A stretch of DNA of 64,000 nucleotides from Sorangiineae bacterium NIC37A_2. Lineage in GTDB: Bacteria; Myxococcota_A; Polyangia; Polyangiales; Polyangiaceae. Of the stretch, positions 26,960 through 34,956 are shown piece by piece; within the stretch, counting starts at the first letter, position 1, and the number at the start of each line of letters is the position of its first letter. Made by a program: the position numbers and the translations under genes. The stretch spans positions 1 through 64,000 of the forward strand of contig NASX01000005.1 in the NCBI GenBank assembly GCA_002085155.1. The letters are read 5' to 3'. The notes below the pieces were generated by a model. That model did not search any database, was not told where the DNA came from, and was given only the letters and a program-made list of their open reading frames with translations.

Positions 26960-27682
26960 ATGAGGTTCGCGGACGCGGATATTTTTCGCCCGAACGCGGC
27001 GCCACCTGAGGCGGACGGGCTGCCTCAGCCTGGGCCGACTCGCGAGTGGACCGCTTCGGGAGTCATTTCCGTGCTCAGTGAAATGGCGCTCCCTGAGCGT
27101 CTGCTGCGGATGCAGCAAGTCCTCGCGGCCCGAACCCGCGACGTCACGGTTGTCCTCGAGAATCCTTATGATCCTCATAACATCTCTGCGGTCCTGCGCA
27201 GCTGTGATGCATTTGGGGTGCAGGACGTGCACATTATCGGCAGCAAGGCGCGCCTCGCCGCCGCAAACAAGGTGACCAAAGGGAGTCACCAGTGGATCGA
27301 TCTCTATCACCACGAACAAGCTGTGGCCGGAGCTCAGAAGCTCAAGGACGCCGGATATGAGCTCGTGATGACTCACCCCGAGGGGGCCTGGGTCCCGAGC
27401 GATCTCGCTTCTATCCCGAAGCTCGCCCTCGTCTTTGGCAACGAACACGAAGGGATCTCAAAAGAGGTAGGCGCGCTCTGTTCCGCCGCCGTGCGCATCC
27501 CCATGTGCGGCTTCGTGGAGAGCCTGAACCTGAGCGTGTCCGCTGCCATTGTCCTCCACGCCGCGACCGGGGCTCGGTCCCGCGGGCTCCCGGAGCCGGT
27601 CCGCGAGAATCTCCTCGCCCGTTGGCTCCGCGCATCGGTGCCACGATCCGCCGAGATTTTGGCGGCGTTCGACGCCCGCTAG
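26960..27682 (+). CDS. trmH: tRNA (guanosine-2'-O-)-methyltransferase, TrmH-like (SpoU family)
   Basis: 240 residues. SPOUT enzymes of this type methylate the ribose of G18 in tRNA with S-adenosylmethionine. The three SpoU motifs are seen: VVLENPYDPHNISAVLRSCD (catalytic Arg), LALVFGNEHEGIS, and IPMCGFVESLNLSVSAAIVL, which forms the knot. The C-terminal extension is short. The ATG at 26960 gives an N-terminal extension of about 40 residues relative to typical TrmH; an ATG at 27083 (MALPERLLRMQQVL) is an alternative start. Bactofilin genes follow on the same strand after 50 bp. Confidence 0.9.
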   Translation: MRFADADIFRPNAAPPEADGLPQPGPTREWTASGVISVLSEMALPERLLRMQQVLAARTRDVTVVLENPYDPHNISAVLRSCDAFGVQDVHIIGSKARLAAANKVTKGSHQWIDLYHHEQAVAGAQKLKDAGYELVMTHPEGAWVPSDLASIPKLALVFGNEHEGISKEVGALCSAAVRIPMCGFVESLNLSVSAAIVLHAATGARSRGLPEPVRENLLARWLRASVPRSAEILAAFDAR

Positions 27683-27732
27683 CGAAAAGGGCTAAGCTAC
27701 GCGGCACCATCGGCCCCCAAGGAAGCGCACAT

Positions 27733-28047
27733 TTGGCAGACTCGATCATCGGCCCGGGCATCATTATCGACGGGACAGTCCAAGCAGAAGGCGATCTCCG
27801 CATCCTCGGGCGTGTGCTCGGACGCGTCAGCGTGAGCGGCACGCTCGAGCTCGCTCCCACCGGCTCTGTCAAAAGTGACGTCGTCGGTGGACGAGTTTTG
27901 GTCGCGGGGATGGTCGAAGGGAACGTGACGGGAACGGAGCGCGTCGACCTCTTGGCGGGAGCGCGCCTCCTCGGCAACGTCAAGGCGCCGCGGCTCACGA
28001 TCGCGGATGGCGCCACCTTCCGCGGCAAAGTGGAGATGGATCTCTAA
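27733..28047 (+). CDS. Bactofilin (short form)
   Basis: About 104 residues consisting almost only of the bactofilin core, a right-handed beta-helix of hydrophobic/Gly repeats (DSIIGPGIIIDGTVQAEGD at the start; LLGNVKAPRLTIADGATFRG near the end). Bactofilins polymerise into cytoskeletal filaments that position envelope or chromosome-segregation machinery. I chose the TTG at 27733 because AAGGAA lies eight bases upstream and the domain begins there. The next gene is a second bactofilin one base after the stop, so the two are surely co-transcribed and may co-polymerise. Confidence 0.85.
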   Translation: MADSIIGPGIIIDGTVQAEGDLRILGRVLGRVSVSGTLELAPTGSVKSDVVGGRVLVAGMVEGNVTGTERVDLLAGARLLGNVKAPRLTIADGATFRGKVEMDL

Positions 28048-28048
28048 C

Positions 28049-28816
28049 GTGTCCAGCGAACGAAGTAACACTGAGACCTCGGTGCTCGGAGCCGGCGTCG
28101 TCATCATCGGTAACCTCGGCGGTCAGGGCGCTCTGGAAGTCCAGGGTCGCGTCCAAGGCAATCTCCGCTTGGACGGCCCCCTGACGATCGGTCGCGGAGG
28201 AACCGTCATCGGCAACATCACAGCTCACAGCGTTTCCATTGCCGGCTCTGTGCACGGGGACATCGAGGCTCGTGATGGGATCGAAGTCCAAGGTCCGGGG
28301 AGCGTCGAAGGAAACCTGAGCGCCCCGCGCATCGGGATCGAATTGGGAGCAGAGGTACGAGGCCTGGTCCAGACGGGTGGTGCGCCCGCGCAGAAGGCGC
28401 CCGGGCAGAAGGCGCCCGCCGCGAAGGCTGCCTCTCCGAAGTCTCAGAGCGTCGAGTCCTCCGGCGCCGAACCTCTCCTCGACGAGCCCGCCCTTCGCCC
28501 CGCTGAGGGTTCGTCACCCGCTGCCGATTTCGACGACGTCGAGGCAGACGAGGACTTGACCGAGGAAGCCCGCGACCCGGCGGAAGCTGAGCGAGAAGAG
28601 GCAGACCCGGGAGCTCTTCGCGCGAGGCGCAGGCGGCGGCGCCGCAAGCGCCGCTCCGACTCCGCGGACCCCACGTCTCCCGCTTCTGATGAGGGATGGC
28701 TCGAGAGCGCCCCCGCTCAGCCGGCCCCCGCCCCGGCGCACCCCGAGGTGCCCGCTGGTCCGCCGCGCCCTCCCACCTTCCAAAAAGGCGCCCACGCCCA
28801 GAGGCGTCGCTCCTAA
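28049..28816 (+). CDS. Bactofilin with charged C-terminal tail
   Basis: 255 residues. A bactofilin beta-helix core occupies about residues 8-120 (SVLGAGVVIIGNLGGQGAL, GDIEARDGIEVQGPGSVEGN, ELGAEVRGLVQ). A long disordered tail follows: Ala/Lys/Pro-rich, then acidic (about 160-200), then a strongly basic cluster RARRRRRRRKRR (about 203-214) and a Pro-rich end. Myxococcus bactofilins also have basic tails that link to partners. The basic cluster could bind DNA, membrane or another bactofilin; which is unknown. The GTG start lies one base after the stop of the short bactofilin, with its ribosome binding site inside that gene. Confidence 0.85.
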   Translation: MSSERSNTETSVLGAGVVIIGNLGGQGALEVQGRVQGNLRLDGPLTIGRGGTVIGNITAHSVSIAGSVHGDIEARDGIEVQGPGSVEGNLSAPRIGIELGAEVRGLVQTGGAPAQKAPGQKAPAAKAASPKSQSVESSGAEPLLDEPALRPAEGSSPAADFDDVEADEDLTEEARDPAEAEREEADPGALRARRRRRRRKRRSDSADPTSPASDEGWLESAPAQPAPAPAHPEVPAGPPRPPTFQKGAHAQRRRS

Positions 28817-28926
28817 CCCGGGGGCCGTCCTTCCGGACCTCGCCCGGCTCCTAGACGCTGTTTCCTTTCCCGCCTAAGAGGGCTCGTCGAAGATGCGAGC
28901 CGCTTTAGAGACCAAGGGAACCATCG

Positions 28927-28956
28927 AGTCGAGTTCGGGGGCAAGAGCCCTCGACT
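28927..28956 (+). promoter_or_regulatory. Inverted repeat in the pyrE leader
   Basis: AGTCGAG (28927-28933) and CTCGACT (28950-28956) form a 7-bp stem about 35 bases before pyrE. It has no T-run. It could be a leader hairpin influencing pyrE expression, as attenuation of pyr genes is common, but nothing more is visible. Confidence 0.25.
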
Positions 28957-28990
28957 GCGCCCCCATCATGACCCTCCCAGGAGGTCTCCG

Positions 28991-29539
28991 ATGAGCCGCG
29001 AGCGCCTGATCCAGATCCTCAGCGAACGAAGCTTTGAGCGCCGTCAGGTCAAGCTCGCCTCCGGGCGCATCAGTAACTTCTTCATCGACTGCAAACAGAC
29101 CATCCTGACCGCCGAAGGCCACGCCCTCGTGGGCAGTCTCATGTTCGATGCGCTGTCCGAGCTCGGTCAGGTCGACGCCGTCGCTGGTGTTGCGCTCGGC
29201 GGCTGCCCGCTGGCTTCTGCCGTTTCGCTCATCAGCCACCAGAGAGGTCGGGACTTGCCGGCCTTCTACGTGAGGAAAGAGAAGAAGGATCACGGGACCG
29301 AGAAGCTGCTCGAAGGGGACAAGGCGCTCCGTCCGGGCATGCGCGTCGCTCTGCTCGAAGATGTCATCACGACCGGTGGCTCGAGCTTGAAGGCGCTCGA
29401 AGTGCTCAAGGCCCGAGGCGCAGAGATCGCCGGCATCGTTGCGCTCGTCGATCGCGATGAAGGAGGCCGCGAGACCATCGAAGCCCAGGGCTATCGGCTT
29501 CTCGCGCTGACGACGCGACACGACTTCATGAAAGATTGA
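28991..29539 (+). CDS. pyrE: Orotate phosphoribosyltransferase
   Basis: 182 residues. PyrE makes orotidine monophosphate from orotate and PRPP, the fifth step of pyrimidine synthesis. It has the FIDCKQTIL and VALGGCPLASAVS segments, the flexible loop with RKEKKDHGTEKL, and the PRPP motif VALLEDVITTGGSS (about 116-129). AGGAGGT eight bases before the ATG is a near-perfect ribosome binding site. The stop codon directly abuts the stop of the converging methyltransferase gene (TGATCA), so there is no room for a dedicated terminator. Confidence 0.96.
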   Translation: MSRERLIQILSERSFERRQVKLASGRISNFFIDCKQTILTAEGHALVGSLMFDALSELGQVDAVAGVALGGCPLASAVSLISHQRGRDLPAFYVRKEKKDHGTEKLLEGDKALRPGMRVALLEDVITTGGSSLKALEVLKARGAEIAGIVALVDRDEGGRETIEAQGYRLLALTTRHDFMKD

Positions 29540-30709
29540 TCAGACCCTCGGGCCGACGCGGAGCGCGATGAACTTCAGGTAGCGGCCCTCTTCGTGCCCG
29601 AGCGCGATCGGGTGGTCGGTGGCGTGGCCGATTTCGTGGAGAATTTGCCCGCGGATGCGCGCCTTTCGGCCGGATTCGCTCAAGAGGAAGCGGAACTCGT
29701 TCGGGCTGACTTGGGAGGTGCAGCTCGCGGCACAGAAAATCCCTCCCGGGCTCACGACCCGAAGCGCCTGGCCCATGAGCTTCACATAAGCCCGCTCCGC
29801 GGCCCGCTTCTGCTCTCGGTTCTTCGCAAAGCTCGGCGGATCACTGATCACAACGTCCCACCTCTGCCCCTTTTTGGCCGCTCGCTCCAAGAAGGCAAAA
29901 ACGTCCTCGGCGTGCTCGTCGTGCGGGATCGCCTCGAGGCCGTTGAGCTCGAAATTTTTCGCGACCGCGCGCACCGCGCCCTCTGCGATATCGACGCTGG
30001 TCACCGAACGCGCGCCACCCAGGGCTGCGGCGACAGAAAATCCGCCCGTATAGCTAAACAAGTTCAGTACGGACCGGCCGGCGGAAACTCCCCTGACCCA
30101 GCGTCGATTCTCTCGATGATCGAAGAAGAGCCCGGTTTTCTGGCCCCGGATCAGGTCAACCCCGAGACGCATTCCGTATTCTTCGATGAAGAGATCTTCA
30201 TGAGGAGCCTCTCCCGAGAGAACCTCGAGCTCGACGCCGTCCTCTTTGCGTAAGCGTCGGAGCACCCCCTTCGGCTCAGCGACGTCGCTGAGCGCCGCCA
30301 CCAGATGGGGAAGGATGGTTTCAAGAGACTTCGAATAGGTCTGGAGGACCGCGTAGCCTTGATAAGAATCGACGACGACACCGGGGAGTCCATCGCCCTC
30401 GCCGTTGATCAAGCGGCAACCCGTGACGCCGTTTTCCCGAAGCGGTGCTCGAAGCGCCCAGGCGTCTTCGACGCGGGCCCGGAAAAAGGCACGGTCCGGC
30501 TGTTTCTCGCTCGAAAAAATGCGCACGGCGATCGGAGACTCTTCATCCCAGAGCCCATAGGCCTCAAAGGAGCCAGCGACGATCTTGACCCAGTCGCCCG
30601 TTCGGGCTCGGCTGCGCGGAATGTGATCTCGGTAGACCCACGGATGCCCCGAGGCGAGTCGACTCGCGAGCGCCTCGGGCAGAACGATTCCTGAAGCACC
30701 GCGGCTCAT
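29540..30709 (-). CDS. rlmI: 23S rRNA m5C methyltransferase, RlmI-like
   Basis: 389 residues. An N-terminal PUA domain (about 1-75; LASGHPWVYRDHI) is followed by a class I SAM-dependent methyltransferase domain. Visible motifs are FFDHRENRRWV, VLNLFSYTGGFSVAAALGGA (SAM-binding), SVDIAEGAV, and the catalytic region VVISDPPSFAK. ASCTSQVS contains the second conserved Cys. RlmI methylates C1962 of 23S rRNA in E. coli; a close paralogue function is possible, so the symbol is by similarity. The ATG overlaps the stop of the Nudix gene as ATGA, indicating translational coupling. Confidence 0.88.
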   Translation of the reverse strand: MSRGASGIVLPEALASRLASGHPWVYRDHIPRSRARTGDWVKIVAGSFEAYGLWDEESPIAVRIFSSEKQPDRAFFRARVEDAWALRAPLRENGVTGCRLINGEGDGLPGVVVDSYQGYAVLQTYSKSLETILPHLVAALSDVAEPKGVLRRLRKEDGVELEVLSGEAPHEDLFIEEYGMRLGVDLIRGQKTGLFFDHRENRRWVRGVSAGRSVLNLFSYTGGFSVAAALGGARSVTSVDIAEGAVRAVAKNFELNGLEAIPHDEHAEDVFAFLERAAKKGQRWDVVISDPPSFAKNREQKRAAERAYVKLMGQALRVVSPGGIFCAASCTSQVSPNEFRFLLSESGRKARIRGQILHEIGHATDHPIALGHEEGRYLKFIALRVGPRV

Positions 30710-31311
30710 CGAACTCGCTCCCAGAGGCGTTGAGCCGCTCTGCGCACGCTCACATCCGTCCCTGCGCCCGCGGCGAGCTCCAGAGGACCCTCGGCGAGGA
30801 GCGCGAGCGGGAACCACTTGGCTCCCTGGACTTCGTCGCTCGCCTGAAAGCGGAGATCGGGGGCCCGAAATAGGGCTCGGACGTCAAAATGCAGATGCGC
30901 GGGGCTCTGCCCGTAGGCGGGGATCTGGTGAATATCGAGGTCGAAGCAGGACTCCATGAGCGAAAGCTCCTCGAGCCCGGTCTCCTCTCGTACCTCCCGG
31001 CGCGCCGCTTCGAGCAAAGACACATCTTCGGGCTCCACGTGCCCGCCCGGCTGGAGCCAAAGACCGAGCTTTCGGTGATGAATCAGGAGCAAGCTGGTCT
31101 CGTCGGGGCTGAGCACAAATGCGCTCGCGGTGAAGTGGCCAGGCTCAAAGAGCTCACGAGAGAAGGCGCCGGGAAAGGGGGCCTCCTTGAGCAATTGGGA
31201 CATGCGTGCGCGCGCCGCTCCGAGCTCTGGCAGCGTCACGCGGCCGAGCGCCTCGAGCGTCGAAACGGCGATAGGATCGGAAGGGCTGGCCACCGGGCGT
31301 GCTCTTCCCAT
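30706..31311 (-). CDS. Nudix hydrolase
   Basis: About 201 residues. A Nudix box is clear (GGHVEPEDVSLLEAARREVR followed by EETG), with one extra residue compared with the strict consensus, as in a subgroup of Nudix proteins. The enzymes cleave nucleoside diphosphates linked to another moiety; the substrate is unknown. I prefer the ATG at 31311 because the upstream open frame is not Nudix-like. It is the first gene of a two-gene minus-strand unit with the RlmI-like methyltransferase (ATGA overlap) and diverges from rsgA. Confidence 0.87.
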   Translation of the reverse strand: MGRARPVASPSDPIAVSTLEALGRVTLPELGAARARMSQLLKEAPFPGAFSRELFEPGHFTASAFVLSPDETSLLLIHHRKLGLWLQPGGHVEPEDVSLLEAARREVREETGLEELSLMESCFDLDIHQIPAYGQSPAHLHFDVRALFRAPDLRFQASDEVQGAKWFPLALLAEGPLELAAGAGTDVSVRRAAQRLWERVR

Positions 31312-31403
31312 GGGCCAGCGATGGCGACAAGCCAGCGCGCGCCTCGAGAACGTGACGCGCGCGCGGGAACAACCCAGATGCCGGTTCGGGGCCCAGCTAC
31401 CAG

Positions 31404-32516
31404 TTGACAGCGCGGGGTTTCCGCCCCCTCCTTGCACTCGTGCACGACACCCTCCTGACCCTTGGCTGGAACGAGTACGCGGCTCGCGCCACCGAACGTC
31501 TCGGGGCAATCGACGAGAGTCGGCTCGCGCGCGTGGTCGGACAACACCGGCGGCAGTGGGACGTCGCAGGCGCCGGAGGTCTCGAGCGCGCGGTCCTCGC
31601 GGGGCGCCGTTACAAGCCCGACGGCACGCAGAGGGTCACCGACATTCAGCCCGTCGTCGGCGACTGGGTCCTCATCCGGCGCTCCGACAATCCGGGCAAA
31701 GGCGAGTGGCCGGTGATCGAGGAGGTTCTGCCTCGCGCCGGCACTTTGTCGAGAAGCGCCGCTGGGCGCAATGGCCAAGGGCAGGTCGTCGCAGCGAACG
31801 TCGATCGGATCGCTGTTGTCGCCGCCTGCTCGCCGCCAGGCAGCTCCGAGGGCGCGCGCGATCGCGCCTTGAACCCGAGGCGCATCGAACGCTACCTGAC
31901 GGCCATTGAAGCGGGAGGCGCCGCCCCTTTGGTCATTGTGAACAAGGCGGATGTGACGGATGAGGGCCCGGAGCTCGCGGAGCGCCTCCGAGCCCGCCTG
32001 ATCCGAGTCCCGGTCATCCTCGCGAGCGCCAAGACCGGCCTCGGCCTCGACGAACTCTCCTCTTTCGCAGCTCCGCGCCAGACCATCGGCTTCGTGGGTC
32101 TCTCCGGCGTAGGAAAATCCTCGCTCGTGAACGCCCTTGTCGGGGAAGACCGACAACGCACACAGGCTGCGCGCGAGGAGGACGCTCGTGGACGGCACAC
32201 CACGACCCATCGTGAGCTGTTCATCGCCCCTTCCGGCGCCCTGATCATCGACACCCCAGGCATGCGCGAGTTCTCCCTCGACACGTCGACGGCGGAAGAG
32301 GACCTAAGCGCCTTCGACGACATCGCCCTGCTCGCCGAAGGCTGTCGCTTTCGGGACTGCTCACACCGGGCGGAGCCTGCCTGCGCGGTACGCGAAGCGG
32401 TCGCTCGGGGAGAGCTCGATCCCGACCGACTCCGCAGTTACCAGAGCCTGAAGGATGAGATTGTCGCTCGCGACAAGGCGGCACGCGAAGGTCGGCCGGT
32501 GCGCTCGGGCCGGTGA
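31404..32516 (+). CDS. rsgA: Small ribosomal subunit biogenesis GTPase
   Basis: 370 residues. RsgA is a circularly permuted GTPase that checks late 30S assembly. After an OB-fold domain (about 35-130; VVGDWVLI), the G motifs come in permuted order: VNKADV (G4), ILASAKTG (G5), GLSGVGKSSLVNAL (G1), then IDTPGMRE (G3). The C-terminal zinc site is CRFRDCSHRAEPAC. The predicted TTG start at 31404 is uncertain; a GTG about 12 codons in is another choice. It diverges from the Nudix gene. Confidence 0.94.
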   Translation: MTARGFRPLLALVHDTLLTLGWNEYAARATERLGAIDESRLARVVGQHRRQWDVAGAGGLERAVLAGRRYKPDGTQRVTDIQPVVGDWVLIRRSDNPGKGEWPVIEEVLPRAGTLSRSAAGRNGQGQVVAANVDRIAVVAACSPPGSSEGARDRALNPRRIERYLTAIEAGGAAPLVIVNKADVTDEGPELAERLRARLIRVPVILASAKTGLGLDELSSFAAPRQTIGFVGLSGVGKSSLVNALVGEDRQRTQAAREEDARGRHTTTHRELFIAPSGALIIDTPGMREFSLDTSTAEEDLSAFDDIALLAEGCRFRDCSHRAEPACAVREAVARGELDPDRLRSYQSLKDEIVARDKAAREGRPVRSGR

Positions 32517-32666
32517 GGGCAGTTCGTTCCCGCAAGGCTCCGCTCCGCGCACCCATCGAGGTGCTTTTTCGTCCAGGCGAAAAGTGCTTTCCGCCCAAAA
32601 ACCCTAAGCAGATCGTCAGTCTGGCCGTTTTGAGCTCCAAGGGACGGCCGGTCGTCGACGATAACC

Positions 32667-33440
32667 ATGAATCGAAGCGTGCTCTTGGTGGGTCTTGGGC
32701 TCGCCTCTCAGGAAACGATGGAATCGGTACTCCGAGCGTCCGTCCTTTCCGAGGGCCTCGAGATTCTGAGCTGCGCGGACTCTCGGAACGCTGACCAGAT
32801 CCTCTCCGAGCGAGCCCCGGCGATCGTCATCTGCGGCGAGGACATGCCGGGTGATGGACAAGGAAGGGCAGCCGTCGAATTTCTCTCCAAGGTTCGCGCG
32901 CACTCTCCAAAAACGATCCGCATCCTGCTCTTGACTCAGGGTGCCCCGGAGGTGTTGATCGGCGCCGTCAATCGAGCGGAAGTATATCGATTTTTGGAGG
33001 CCCCACTCACCGCCGTGGAAATCCACGAGGTCCTGGAAGGGGCGCTCCGATTGGTCCGGATCACCGAAGCGCAGGAGGTGGTCTGGAGTGCGGCTTGGGA
33101 ACAAAAGCTCGCAGTCGAACGCGTCTTCGAACACTTCGGCAAGGTCCCCGACGTGGCCCGCGACCCGTCCGTCTTTGCGCGAATCGCAGAGGCTGATGAG
33201 CAAAACGAGAGACGGCCCGCGAGCCACGGCCCGAACGGCTCTATGCAGAAACTCAGCGCGCGCGAACGGGAAATCGTCGAAAAGTTGGCAGCCGGCCACC
33301 GCGTCAAGGATATCGCAGGCGTCCTCGACATCAGCACGCACACAGTGCGGAACCACCTGAAGGCCATTTATCGCAAGCTAAACGTGCGCTCGCAGCTCGA
33401 TCTCTTGAGCCTATTTTCGCGCAGTTTTCCGCGAAAGTAG
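32667..33440 (+). CDS. LuxR/FixJ-type regulator with degenerate receiver domain
   Basis: 257 residues. A CheY-like fold (about 3-125) precedes a LuxR-type helix-turn-helix (about 193-250; LSAREREIVEKLAAGHRVKD, then HTVRNHLKAIYRKLNV). The receiver lacks its key residues. The phosphoacceptor position in VICGEDMPGDG is Gly57, and the conserved Lys is Ala112 in YRFLEAPL; Thr90 remains. The protein therefore probably works without phosphorylation. It has no adjacent kinase. No ribosome binding site is obvious before the ATG. Targets are unknown. Confidence 0.85.
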   Translation: MNRSVLLVGLGLASQETMESVLRASVLSEGLEILSCADSRNADQILSERAPAIVICGEDMPGDGQGRAAVEFLSKVRAHSPKTIRILLLTQGAPEVLIGAVNRAEVYRFLEAPLTAVEIHEVLEGALRLVRITEAQEVVWSAAWEQKLAVERVFEHFGKVPDVARDPSVFARIAEADEQNERRPASHGPNGSMQKLSAREREIVEKLAAGHRVKDIAGVLDISTHTVRNHLKAIYRKLNVRSQLDLLSLFSRSFPRK

Positions 33441-33694
33441 ACGATTTTCGGCGCGTGAGGCAGCGGCTCGTCAGCGCCGTGAGGCTTCGCGGAAGCTCGC
33501 TACTTTACCTCTCGACTCCGTGAGCAACGAGGAAGAGTCGTTGTGAGTCACCCGAGAGCGAGGGCCCGCGAGTCGCGCAAAAATCACTGGCAGCAGCGGC
33601 GCGGACGAGTGTCCGCATTTCGCGACGTTCTCTCGGCCGTGAGCGATCTCGGACGGGGAGTCGTTTGTTGGTAGAAGAATTTTAGCCGAAGATC

Positions 33695-33722
33695 TGGACA
33701 TCGATCTCGATTCACACATAAT
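33695..33722 (+). promoter_or_regulatory. Sigma70-like promoter of the Lys-rich protein gene
   Basis: TGGACA (33695-33700), a 16-bp spacer and CATAAT (33717-33722) match five of six positions in each box of the TTGACA/TATAAT consensus, which is unusually good for this GC-rich window. Transcription would start near 33729, leaving a leader of about 120 bases. Confidence 0.6.
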
Positions 33723-33736
33723 AGTGAGAGCTGAGA

Positions 33737-33776
33737 GTGAGAAGCGCTCCGGGATAGGGGCTGGACGGCTTCTCAC
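33737..33776 (+). promoter_or_regulatory. Leader inverted repeat of the Lys-rich protein gene
   Basis: GTGAGAAGC (33737-33745) and GCTTCTCAC (33768-33776) form a perfect 9-bp stem with a 22-nt loop inside the predicted leader. It may stabilise the transcript or bind a regulator. Confidence 0.45.
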
Positions 33777-33848
33777 GGTTCTAAACGACGCGAACCGGAT
33801 TTCTCATCGCAACAGACCGCCCCAACAAACTTTCGTAAGGACTTCCAA

Positions 33849-34220
33849 ATGGCAGCAAAGAAAAAAGGCAAGAAAAAGACGGCAAAGGTAGCCAAGGTCG
33901 CGAGCAGCACGACGATCCGCCAGGGTGACAAGGCCGCTTTCGTTCGTTCACTTCCGCGCAGCATGGCTGCGAGCGAGGTCGTCGACCGCGCCAAGGAGAA
34001 GGGCATGATCATCTCCAAGGCCTACGTGCACAACATTCGCTCCGCCGCGAACAAGGCCGCCCGCGCCCTGATGGCGAAGGAAGGCAAGAAGACCGTCAAG
34101 GGCAACAAGGCGAAGCTCGAGAGCCAGCTCAAGGAGCTCGTGATCGCTCTCGGCCCCGCCCGCGCGAAGAAGCTTCTTTCGCAGGTCGAGGTCTCCTTGG
34201 CCATCGCCGCGAAGAAGTGA
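33849..34220 (+). CDS. Small Lys/Ala-rich basic protein
   Basis: 123 residues with many Lys, Ala and Arg. The first 20 residues are a poly-basic arm (MAAKKKGKKKTAKVAKVA). A conserved-looking helical domain follows (about 22-70; FVRSLPRSMAASEVVDRAKE, then YVHNIRSAANKAA), resembling a small helix-turn-helix module seen in other deltaproteobacterial proteins. The rest is helical and Lys-rich. AAGGA lies before the ATG. The strong promoter, leader hairpin and two downstream hairpins suggest high, self-contained expression. A histone-H1-like or nucleoid role is possible but is inference. I do not recognise a named family. Confidence 0.75.
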   Translation: MAAKKKGKKKTAKVAKVASSTTIRQGDKAAFVRSLPRSMAASEVVDRAKEKGMIISKAYVHNIRSAANKAARALMAKEGKKTVKGNKAKLESQLKELVIALGPARAKKLLSQVEVSLAIAAKK

Positions 34221-34230
34221 GCCGTCTCGG

Positions 34231-34250
34231 ACCCGGACAGATGTCCGGGT
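34231..34250 (+). terminator. Hairpin after the Lys-rich protein gene
   Basis: ACCCGGAC and GTCCGGGT pair perfectly (8 bp) around AGAT, 10 bases after the stop. No T-run follows, so it may protect the mRNA 3' end or assist the stronger terminator just downstream. Confidence 0.45.
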
Positions 34251-34265
34251 TCATTGCTCAATGAC

Positions 34266-34309
34266 AATCGGCCAAGACGCCCCACCGCGTCTTGGCCGAT
34301 TCGCTTTTT
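34266..34309 (+). terminator. Strong intrinsic terminator
   Basis: A perfect 15-bp stem (34266-34280 AATCGGCCAAGACGC with 34287-34301) with a 6-nt loop, then CGCTTTTTG. It ends the transcript of the Lys-rich protein gene and shields the converging bfr gene. Confidence 0.88.
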
Positions 34310-34387
34310 GTCTAGAGGCTTTTGTTCGTGGGTTGCCGATGAGCCATACCGCTCGGGCCTGGCGACCCCCGAGCACCCGCGTCTTCT

Positions 34388-34864
34388 TTAAGTGAGCTCG
34401 CCGATCATTTGCGCGAGGTAATGTTCGCGCCCGAGGTCCTTCACGATGCTGAGCTGGGTCTCGAGGAAATCGACGGCTTCTTCTTCTTCGACCAAGATCT
34501 TCTCGAAGAGTGAGCGCGTCCCGCCGTCACCCTTGGACGTCGAAAGCGCGATCCCCTCGTTGAGCCGCTTCACTGCCGCGACCTCGAGCTCGAGGTCGAG
34601 CTGATGCATCTCGATCGGATCCTCGCCGACACGCACGGGGTTCAGCCTCTGCATGTTGGGCGTCCCATCGAGATAAAGAATGCGCTCGATGACCTCATCG
34701 GCGTGCCGCATCTCCTCGATCGACTCCTTCCTCTTCTGCTCAGCCAAGCGCTGATAGCCCCAGTTCTTCAGCATTTTAGCGTGAATGAAATACTGGTTGA
34801 TAGCTGTCAGCTCCGCCGTGAGGACCTGATTCAACAGGTCGATGATTTGAGAATCGCCCTTCAT
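34388..34864 (-). CDS. bfr: Bacterioferritin
   Basis: 158 residues, the standard size of the 24-mer haem-containing iron store. It has Met52 (EEMRHADE) for the shared haem and ferroxidase residues Glu18, Tyr25, Glu51, His54, Glu94 and Glu127. The residue equivalent to ferroxidase His130 of E. coli Bfr is Ala130 (EEEEAVDFLE), so one iron-site ligand is changed. It is divergent from bfd, with a Fur-like palindrome in between, a common arrangement for iron storage and release. Confidence 0.95.
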   Translation of the reverse strand: MKGDSQIIDLLNQVLTAELTAINQYFIHAKMLKNWGYQRLAEQKRKESIEEMRHADEVIERILYLDGTPNMQRLNPVRVGEDPIEMHQLDLELEVAAVKRLNEGIALSTSKGDGGTRSLFEKILVEEEEAVDFLETQLSIVKDLGREHYLAQMIGELT

Positions 34865-34956
34865 CCTCTCGTTATTTACCCCAGCCGCTTGGCCCCCATC
34901 GGCGATTTTCGCTGTTGAACGAGCTTTTCAAGTTCACCCGAATGGGCGCCCAGTAA

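Larger units (their letters stand above)
33441..33848. other. Intergenic region with promoter and leader of the Lys-rich protein gene
   Basis: No gene is supported in this 408-bp stretch. The left 250 bases show nothing recognisable. The right part holds a good sigma70-like promoter and a leader with a 9-bp inverted repeat, both listed separately. Confidence 0.5.
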
